Origin: Marifrigoribacter sp965178585
Lineage (GTDB): Bacteria > Bacteroidota > Bacteroidia > Flavobacteriales > Flavobacteriaceae
Direction: 5' to 3'
DNA length: 64,000 nt
NCBI GenBank assembly: GCA_965178585.1
Contig: OZ238267.1
Location: 2,108,001-2,172,000 of the forward strand
Every line of letters starts with the position of its first letter. The stretch's first letter is position 1. Position numbers and translations under genes: made by a program. This document shows positions 56,301-61,648 of this stretch, in pieces. The notes beneath the pieces were generated by a model. The model was not told the origin of the DNA, did no database searches, and saw only the letters and a list, made by a program, of their open reading frames with translations.

Positions 56301-57735
56301 TTGTGATATTAAAAACAGCGAAATTGAGCTTGAAGAGTTTGATTTTATAAATAAAGGAAACAATTTTTACATTAAAACAAATGCTTTTTATGATTTAAAA
56401 AGCCTAAAGAGAAATTCAACTATATGTGATTTGGTTTCTGAAATAATTACTATTGTTTTTCAGGTAAATGAAAACAAATTAGATTTTAGGTCTTGTTTTA
56501 GAAATGATATTCAAGATACTGAACACTCAATAATTTCTGAATATGGTAATGAGGTATTGCAAGAAGCAAAATCTTTATTAGATATGTCTGATTATCAAAA
56601 AGAATTTTGGCAAGCAGTTTTTAAAATTCAACATAAAACAGAGTTTTATGATTTCAACCAAAGCATTGAGAAAATTCGTCAAAGTAAGTATGGAAATATA
56701 ATTGAAGAAATTGATTATCAATTCTTATCGGATTCTGATAATTTCCAACACTTAAAAACAATATTTGAAACATTAAACATTTCAATAAAAGACTTCAATC
56801 AAGTGTCATTTACAAAAATTGACCTTTCCAAAATTCATTTAGAAAATATAAAAAATTACTTCTTTAAAAATGAAGATTCATTTAAATCTTCACTATGGCG
56901 ACTACTTAATGAGAAACCTAAAGGAACTCAAACAGATTTTTTAGATTTAATTAGTAAGTATGAAAATAATGCTGATTTTATTATTAAAAAGGCTAACGAA
57001 TTAAAAGAAGATTGGCTAACAAATTACGAATCAATATTTCAGGAATACTTGAATCTTAATTTCTCATTTTCAACTATTAAAAAAGAGATTATACACATTT
57101 TAGATAAGAAAAATCAAAATAAAACTAATTTCAGTAATAAAGAAAATGACTTAATAGAAGAAGATAAGGGACTTATAAGTTTGTTATATTTTGAGAAAAA
57201 TATATCTCTTATAAAAACTAAACTTGAAAAGATAATTGAGCCAGAGAATACAATTAATGACAATGAAGATGAAATCGGAACTGGAAATATAGTAACGGAT
57301 TTTGAGGTACAACCAAAAGCTATTACTAGACCAAATGGAAAAGGTCCATTCATACCGAGTGGAACTACTAATAATAACAAAAAAATAGGAAACCGTTCGG
57401 AGAAATTAGTTTATAATACGTTAGTTGAAAAGTATGGTAAAGATTATGTCTCTTGGAAAGCCAAAGAAGATGAAGCTCTTCATTATGATATGAGATATTC
57501 TTCTGACAATGGGAATAAATGGAAATTTGTAGAAGTAAAAACATTTAACAACAATAGTTTCATATTATCACGAGATGAGAAAAAATTTGGAGAGGAAAAT
57601 AAAGATAAATACGAGATTTGGTTGGTAGATAACCAAAACAATATTTACAATTATGCAATATTTAAAGGAGATGTGAATTTTGAATTGAGTCCCAAAGATT
57701 ATATTATATCAATTGAATTAAAAGCCAACGCTTAA
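53338..57735 (+). CDS. Sacsin-like GHKL ATPase with C-terminal DUF3883 domain
   Basis: 1465 residues from the first in-frame ATG. The N-terminal Hsp90/sacsin-type ATPase shows the N-box LLELIQNADDAG (20-31), the ISNKGEAFTKEGY segment and the glycine box IGNKGLGFRS (78-87). A long helical middle of unknown fold follows. The C-terminal DUF3883 domain (about 1350-1450) resembles a PD-(D/E)xK nuclease, with Glu1355, Asp1384 and EVK (1399-1401). Such proteins are frequent in defence islands, but anti-phage activity is not shown here. The last codons (AAA GCC AAC GCT TAA) come from a repeat. The true N-terminus is probably lost by a frameshift just upstream. Confidence 0.85.
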   Translation: MVGAYKREKETTKDYNGRQLLELIQNADDAGSNAILIKIDTKNSILTISNKGEAFTKEGYRSLMIQNLSSKLKKSYIGNKGLGFRSIINWSDSITIISNGTTVEFSEEKRKQEFHNLFNENERLNIISEFSFSKDVNPLPFLAIPLIKESSNHRDFTTSIEINYRDQFFDDILTQVKDLKEEVLLFLNNIKKIEIQGFDDINDIEIKGEKSNEKPISIGDKKWTVYEKSGLLDDIYQDNTNTQKEHYQLKIAIPIGFENETDLLFTFFPTKVNLEFPFVVHGTFDLDSSRNQLVKSDKNQFVLEKLIELIIETAKKVSEEKVSWKPLELLNYNNKNKVLSDLNFYENINEKIKELELFPCIDGLYRKLSDTLMYNTDFTNYIIETNNINYFSNLLIPINSELKQWLSSELDLQFWVLKSKNFIKKIDKISQEIKTLNDRVNLIYILEQDNSFYSNNEQYSLLLNEDKKVIDKSISVFTPPTTKSEKFSLPDFVKIDFLNKYFYTKLLNKYDLSNHKEKARELQRRLKEIVRIRSFEPIPVIGKVITETNRLIQKSKSKNDVSIITKKMIMSLYNIHKDLNETTNPDTSKVKIITQSGKIQLANELYLSGDYPSGELTEDLFKSILPKNKFVSSRKTLGLEKEESISVERFLLDFLKVNKHTKIQTDFAPEHQYESFVFDKIVKPASFRYSYIRVSKIENLELILNKISKEKLILWLLSDSFLNQQLNDTYNNDTFEYDKKAEREGYYYHKIEVKPSYIKHQLLQQDLFNDLLITDEKLAFINDTNINYSHKLFTKYQVEKDKIDSILLELGAKENFSDLSIERVSEILGSLEERDKKGKTTQKIYKLAFEHYRKNKEELIISDEFKLFSTKGKNSDYFSYSEVYYSDNSKLPKKIINQEPILNFPKRIGESQVSTFFGIKTFKDFKIKVKSKELNTSMTMWLNEYLRSIKPYLLSIRLSKITADKQKQINREVKSIKSLNIEICNRISCDIKNSEIELEEFDFINKGNNFYIKTNAFYDLKSLKRNSTICDLVSEIITIVFQVNENKLDFRSCFRNDIQDTEHSIISEYGNEVLQEAKSLLDMSDYQKEFWQAVFKIQHKTEFYDFNQSIEKIRQSKYGNIIEEIDYQFLSDSDNFQHLKTIFETLNISIKDFNQVSFTKIDLSKIHLENIKNYFFKNEDSFKSSLWRLLNEKPKGTQTDFLDLISKYENNADFIIKKANELKEDWLTNYESIFQEYLNLNFSFSTIKKEIIHILDKKNQNKTNFSNKENDLIEEDKGLISLLYFEKNISLIKTKLEKIIEPENTINDNEDEIGTGNIVTDFEVQPKAITRPNGKGPFIPSGTTNNNKKIGNRSEKLVYNTLVEKYGKDYVSWKAKEDEALHYDMRYSSDNGNKWKFVEVKTFNNNSFILSRDEKKFGEENKDKYEIWLVDNQNNIYNYAIFKGDVNFELSPKDYIISIELKANA

Positions 57736-57810
57736 AGCCATACACATTTGCAATTCGCTACATCCAAAGCTACACCATAAATTGCAAAAGAGTATGTCTA
57801 GCCAACGCTC
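57723..57810. repeat. Second-family structured repeat after the DUF3883 gene
   Basis: GCCAACGCT occurs at 57724-57732, overlapping the gene end, and at 57801-57809. Between them CATACACATTTGCAATT (57739-57755) pairs with AATTGCAAAAGAGTATG (57780-57796), 15 of 17 bases, loop 24 nt. The mismatches are in the shared CACATTT/AAAGAG core. Confidence 0.75.
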
Positions 57811-57862
57811 ACATTTGAACTAAAAACAAACATCGGAAAAACAAGCAGATCGTGAAAAGCAC

Positions 57863-58065
57863 TACTTACAACAACGTGTATAAAACATAGCTATTATAGG
57901 CTTTTCGAAAGGTTTTTGTATATTTACAAAGTACGCCAAATTTTTTATTTGGTTATATTTAGAAAAGAAATTTAAACATAAAAATAAAAAATTCGGCTCG
58001 TGCTAAATCCGAAAAGTTAGCGTTTATTTATACGCTACGTTTCATACACAAAACCGTTGTAGCAC
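57863..58065. other. Cassette boundary 1 (attC-like hairpin)
   Basis: Begins TACTTACAAC (57863-57872, end of unit 1) and finishes GTTGTAGCAC (58056-58065, start of unit 2). Inner arms GTGTATAAAACATAGC (57876-57891) and GCTACGTTTCATACAC (58034-58049) pair at 14 of 16 positions. Both mismatches are A-C on the top strand. The AAAACC before GTTG is extra on the right arm. A 98-bp module (57906-58003) fills the apex. Confidence 0.75.
57906..58003 (+). promoter_or_regulatory. Shared apical module with promoter-like box, copy 1
   Basis: Runs from CGAAAGG to GGCTCGTGC and aligns along its length with 60400-60495. It contains TATATTTA (57919-57926), close to the TAnnTTTG -7 box, and the small hairpin CCAAAT-TTTTT-ATTTGG (57936-57952). 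It may supply each downstream gene with its own promoter. Confidence 0.5.
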
Positions 58066-58080
58066 ATTAAAGAATCAATA

Positions 58081-59115
58081 ATGAATAAAATATACTTAAT
58101 AATAATTCTATTGTCAATAAATAATGTTTTGTCGCAAAACATATCAATGAACGGATCTCCTGTATTTGTTGGAATGGCTGAAAATAATGAAACTGGACAA
58201 ACAATATCATTTCGTAAATTCACTACTGCAAACCAATCTGATTTAGACTTTGTAAAAGGGTTTGGACAAAACTTTCCAGTTGTCGGCGGTGCGATTGATC
58301 CGTTTAATCCAACAAATCTATATTATATTTGGGTAAACTGGTCAACACAAGAATATAGTTTAAGGGTCTTAAATTTAAGTGACAATCAAGTCAATATTCT
58401 AGGTATTCTTGTTACTACCTCATGGGCAGGTTTAGAGTTTGATCCTACAAACGGACATTTGTATGGGGTGTCAACAGATTCTCTTTATGAAATTGATCCA
58501 ATAAATATTACGACAAACTTAATTGGGGGAATGGGACTAAATGTTTCATCCTTGGCAATAGATGGTAATGGAAGCTTTTTTACTTATGATTATAATGACG
58601 ATAATTTATATTCAATTGATAAAAATAATGCACAGACAACACTAATTGGGCAACTTAATGTAGATGCTAGATATCAAGGAGGCGGAGGAATGGCGTGGGA
58701 TTCAAACACCAATATGATTTATATGACTTGTATAAATAGTGATTTTGACAGAGATTTTCGATCTATAGATATTAATACGGGTAACACAACACTAATAGGA
58801 AATTTAGATGCTGGGGTTGGTATTTACAAAAAGACTTATCATTGGATTTCTTTTGATGGAAGTATACTTTCGAATAGTGATTTTCAAAAAAATAAAATTT
58901 CGATTTATCCTAACCCATCGAATGATAATATTACTATAAACTCCTCTTATAGCATTAGGTCTTTAATTATTTATGACTTGACTGGAAAAACTGTATTTGA
59001 AAGTTTCGATTTTAATAAATATCAATTGAACATCTCAAAATTTAAATCAGGCGTATATTTTATACGAATAGAAACAGATTATGGTATTGAAACAAATAAA
59101 TTCATTAAAGAATAA
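58081..59115 (+). CDS. T9SS-sorted propeller-like secreted protein in a cassette
   Basis: 344 residues. Signal peptide (about 1-19, ending LSQN). The middle has repeated short blades (GLEFDPTNGHLYGVSTDSLYEI, split; SLAIDGNGSFFTYDY; GMAWDSNTNMIYM) like DUF4394/PQQ-type propellers. The type A T9SS sorting domain closes the protein (IYPNPSNDNITI ... GVYFIRI). It is exported to the surface. It is the only gene of cassette unit 2 and is co-oriented with the recombinase. Confidence 0.83.
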   Translation: MNKIYLIIILLSINNVLSQNISMNGSPVFVGMAENNETGQTISFRKFTTANQSDLDFVKGFGQNFPVVGGAIDPFNPTNLYYIWVNWSTQEYSLRVLNLSDNQVNILGILVTTSWAGLEFDPTNGHLYGVSTDSLYEIDPINITTNLIGGMGLNVSSLAIDGNGSFFTYDYNDDNLYSIDKNNAQTTLIGQLNVDARYQGGGGMAWDSNTNMIYMTCINSDFDRDFRSIDINTGNTTLIGNLDAGVGIYKKTYHWISFDGSILSNSDFQKNKISIYPNPSNDNITINSSYSIRSLIIYDLTGKTVFESFDFNKYQLNISKFKSGVYFIRIETDYGIETNKFIKE

Positions 59116-59118
59116 AAC

Positions 59119-59257
59119 GTGCTACAACACCGCCTATAATTCATTGCGGCTGAATTTCCTATCGGAAATCCATGCTTATTTATTAAATTCGTTGCTTAGC
59201 CGAAAAATCCTATCGGATTTCTCCGCAACGCAATCATAGCCAAAACCGTTGGCATTA
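59119..59257. other. Cassette boundary 2 (attC-like hairpin)
   Basis: Starts GTGCTACAAC (59119-59128), the exact reverse complement of the unit's own start at 58056, and ends GTTGGCATTA (59248-59257). Inner arms CTATAATTCATTGCGG (59134-59149) and CCGCAACGCAATCATAG (59223-59239) pair with two mismatches, both A-C on the top strand, and a 1-nt bulge. The apex holds two mini-hairpins and no promoter-like module. Confidence 0.78.
59154..59220. repeat. Twin mini-hairpins with TATC loops in boundary 2
   Basis: ATTTCC-TATC-GGAAAT (59154-59169) and AAATCC-TATC-GGATTT (59205-59220): two perfect 6-bp stems with the same tetraloop, one in each half of the boundary. Confidence 0.75.
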
Positions 59258-59266
59258 ATATAAAAA

Positions 59267-60352
59267 ATGACTGAAGAACAAAAGAAATACGAGAAGACAA
59301 TTAAGAAAAAGCATAGTTTTGGATGGACACCAAAATATGAAGAAGAAACAAAAACAAGTTTAAATAAAACCGTTTTTGCACCAATTGTTATAAAGACTTT
59401 TGAGAAATTAGAATGGGACATTGTATTTCAAGACGAAACTCAAATTGAAGCAAAAAGAAAAGGAGATTGGAATAATTGGACTGAAAAAATAGAAGTTACT
59501 TTTGCTTTTGGAAGAATAAAAGTAAAAAGTCTTTCTCTTGGAAATGAAATGTGGGATAATGGAAGAAACTCAAAAAGAGTGAAACTATTTATCCACGTAT
59601 TTAATGAAATAGAAAAAAGTTTTGACCGAGAATCATTAAAAGAACTTGAAACAGAAACCGAAAAGGCAAATAATTGGGATGATTATGAAATCCCAGAAAC
59701 ATTACCACAACCTAAGAAAAGGGAAGAACCAAAAATAATAATTCCAATAACTGGCGGAATAATTTCAGCACTTCTATTGGGCTTCATAGTTGCTTTTTTG
59801 TCTGTAAAAGGTATATATATAATCGGACTATTTGAAGTTGGTGTTGCAATTGCAATTGGGTTTATATTAAAATATTTAATCAAGTTTAGTAATTATACGG
59901 ATTACGACAAACTCAATTATATTTTAATTGGAATGGTCGTTATAACTTATGTTTCAAATCAGTATTTTCAATACCAAATGATTCTTAATGAAAATAATTA
60001 TGAACCAATCGGTTTTATAGAGTTTATAAAATTAAGGTTAGAAGGTGGCTTAACAATCAAATCTTTAAATACCGGTTGGATAGGTTTAGTCATAAGTTGG
60101 CTTTTTCAATTAGGCTTTACCTATGCTATTGGAATGTTACGACTCGCATCTAATCTAACATCATATCAACTTGATAGAATACCAATGGAAGTTGTAGATT
60201 TTACTGTTTATCATTTTGTAAAAGAGAAAACAGAAAATCAAGTAAGAACTGAATTATCAAAAAAAGGTTGGACTGAAAAACAAGACCAAGATGAAGTTTT
60301 TGAATCTATTGGAGCAATACAAGGTGCGACTGAATTAAATAGAATGGAATAA
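59267..60352 (+). CDS. Hypothetical four-helix membrane protein in a cassette
   Basis: 361 residues. A soluble N-terminus (about 1-155) includes a compact domain (KTFEKLEWDIVFQDETQIEAK, split; WTEKIEVTFAFGRIKVKSL). Four membrane helices follow at about 165-188, 190-205, 222-240 and 272-292. A soluble C-terminal tail includes VRTELSKKGWTEKQ. I do not recognise a named family. It is the sole gene of cassette unit 3, whose end repeat begins 4 bp after the stop codon. Confidence 0.75.
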   Translation: MTEEQKKYEKTIKKKHSFGWTPKYEEETKTSLNKTVFAPIVIKTFEKLEWDIVFQDETQIEAKRKGDWNNWTEKIEVTFAFGRIKVKSLSLGNEMWDNGRNSKRVKLFIHVFNEIEKSFDRESLKELETETEKANNWDDYEIPETLPQPKKREEPKIIIPITGGIISALLLGFIVAFLSVKGIYIIGLFEVGVAIAIGFILKYLIKFSNYTDYDKLNYILIGMVVITYVSNQYFQYQMILNENNYEPIGFIEFIKLRLEGGLTIKSLNTGWIGLVISWLFQLGFTYAIGMLRLASNLTSYQLDRIPMEVVDFTVYHFVKEKTENQVRTELSKKGWTEKQDQDEVFESIGAIQGATELNRME

Positions 60353-60356
60353 ATAC

Positions 60357-60554
60357 TAATGCCAACAATGGCTATACATAATGCGGGTTTTCTGCTAAAC
60401 GAAAGGTCAGTAAATTTAATAAGGTCCGCCAATACTTTAATTTGGTATTTTTAATGAATAATTTAAAAACAAAATATAAACTCTTGGCTACGTGCAAATT
60501 TGAAAACTCCGCTTTTCAAATCCCGCACTACGCATAGCCGGGTCGTTGTAAGCA
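60357..60554. other. Cassette boundary 3 (attC-like hairpin)
   Basis: Begins TAATGCCAAC (60357-60366), the exact reverse complement of this unit's start at 59248, and ends GTTGTAAGCA (60545-60554). Inner arms GGCTATACATAATGCGGG (60370-60387) and CCCGCACTACGCATAGCC (60522-60539) pair at 15 of 18 positions. All three mismatches are A-C on the top strand. ATTTGAAAA-CTCCGC-TTTTCAAAT (60498-60521) forms a further perfect stem. Confidence 0.78.
60400..60495 (+). promoter_or_regulatory. Shared apical module, copy 2
   Basis: CGAAAGG to GGCTACGTGC, aligned with 57906-58003, including CCGCCAA...ATTTGG and the long A/T-rich right half. The -7-like box is weaker here (TAAATTTAA), so if the module is a promoter this copy is degraded. 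Confidence 0.45.
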
Positions 60555-60562
60555 AGCTGAAA

Positions 60563-60648
60563 AGCCAGCCGCACAAACAGCACATTTGGTTTTTGCCGAC
60601 ACACGAGCCAACGCTAAAAAAACCAAAAGAGCTGTTTTTTGCCAACGC
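60563..60648. repeat. Second-family structured repeat before the GNAT gene
   Basis: AAACAGCACATTTGGTTTTT (60575-60594) pairs with AAAAACCAAAAGAGCTGTTT (60618-60637) at 18 of 20 bases. GCCAACGC follows at 60641-60648. The 23-nt loop holds another GCCAACGCT. It is the same type as 53034-53249, but here nothing coding lies between the arms. Confidence 0.78.
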
Positions 60649-60674
60649 ACGAAATGATAAATTAAATTTGAAGA

Positions 60675-61625
60675 ATGAATTTTAATCAAATAAATATAGA
60701 GTTAAATAATGAGCGATTGACATTAAAGCCAATTACTCAAAATGATAGAACATTTATAAACGAGGTGTTTCAAGACAAGGATATAAAGCATTACTATATT
60801 GTGCCAAAGGAAGCTCAACAAGATTATAGAAGACTTGTAGATTATTGGTTAAATGATAACAAAAATGGAGCAGGAACTTGTTGGATAATTTATAAAAAAG
60901 CTACAAATATCTTTTCTAGAAACAAGCCTTGTGGTTTTATCGCATTCGAATTTAGAGATACATTAAAAAATGCTCGAATTAGTTTCGCAATAATTCCTAA
61001 ATTCAGAAAAAAAGGTATCGCTACTTTAGCATCAGAATTGATTATTTCCAAGTTAAAAGAACAGAATGTATTAACAATTGAAGCTGACATTGACCAAGAT
61101 AATTTTAGTTCTGAAAAAGTAGTTGAAAAACTCGGATTTACAGCTAATAAAGGTCACGCACTTGTTGACCCGAAAATGCTTAGAGATGGAGAAATACGTT
61201 TAAGAGCATTATGGAAAAAACACCTTGTAGAAATTAATACAACTATATTAAATAATCAATTAGCATTAGACACTTCAAATGAGAAAATTGTGCCTTTACT
61301 AAATCAATTAGTAACTGAAATAGAATCTAAAGGACAACAACCAAAATTGATGCTTCGCTATTTCTATTTATTAGGACGAATTAAATTTAATGAAAAAAAT
61401 TATGAGGAAGCTAGGTCTCTTTTTGGAGAATGTAATATGACTGTAGGAAATGATGAATTTCCAGACACACACTTATACTTTTATTGGCTAGGTAGAATTA
61501 ATGAAGCTGAAGAAAGTATTGAACTTGCTGTCTCTTGTTATGAGCAAGCGAATGAGAAATTCAATATTGACTCAACTGACGTATCAAAAAATGATATTGA
61601 AGTCGCATTAAAAAAGCTACAATAA
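60675..61625 (+). CDS. GNAT acetyltransferase with C-terminal TPR-like region
   Basis: 316 residues. The N-terminal GNAT domain (about 1-185) has LNNERLTLKPITQNDRTF, the acetyl-CoA loop PKFRKKGIATLASEL and ANKGHALVDPKMLRDGE. The C-terminal 110 residues look like TPR-like helices (YFYLLGRIKFNEKNYEEARS, FYWLGRINEAEESIELAVSCY). The combination of acetyltransferase and helical repeat is unusual. It is the first gene of cassette unit 4. Confidence 0.8.
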   Translation: MNFNQINIELNNERLTLKPITQNDRTFINEVFQDKDIKHYYIVPKEAQQDYRRLVDYWLNDNKNGAGTCWIIYKKATNIFSRNKPCGFIAFEFRDTLKNARISFAIIPKFRKKGIATLASELIISKLKEQNVLTIEADIDQDNFSSEKVVEKLGFTANKGHALVDPKMLRDGEIRLRALWKKHLVEINTTILNNQLALDTSNEKIVPLLNQLVTEIESKGQQPKLMLRYFYLLGRIKFNEKNYEEARSLFGECNMTVGNDEFPDTHLYFYWLGRINEAEESIELAVSCYEQANEKFNIDSTDVSKNDIEVALKKLQ

Positions 61626-61648
61626 CAAAATAAATTCAGCTTTTTGAT

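Larger units (their letters stand above)
53018..57826. repeat. 16-bp direct repeat flanking the ATPase unit
   Basis: ACATTTGAACTAAAAA occurs at 53018-53033 and at 57811-57826, in the same orientation, on both sides of the DUF3883 gene. It is part of the CACATTTG type repeat family. Confidence 0.7.

Noticed and set aside
52957..60674. CRISPR array
   Set aside because: Repeats are long, few, imperfect and separated by whole genes. There is no regular spacer pattern and no cas gene.
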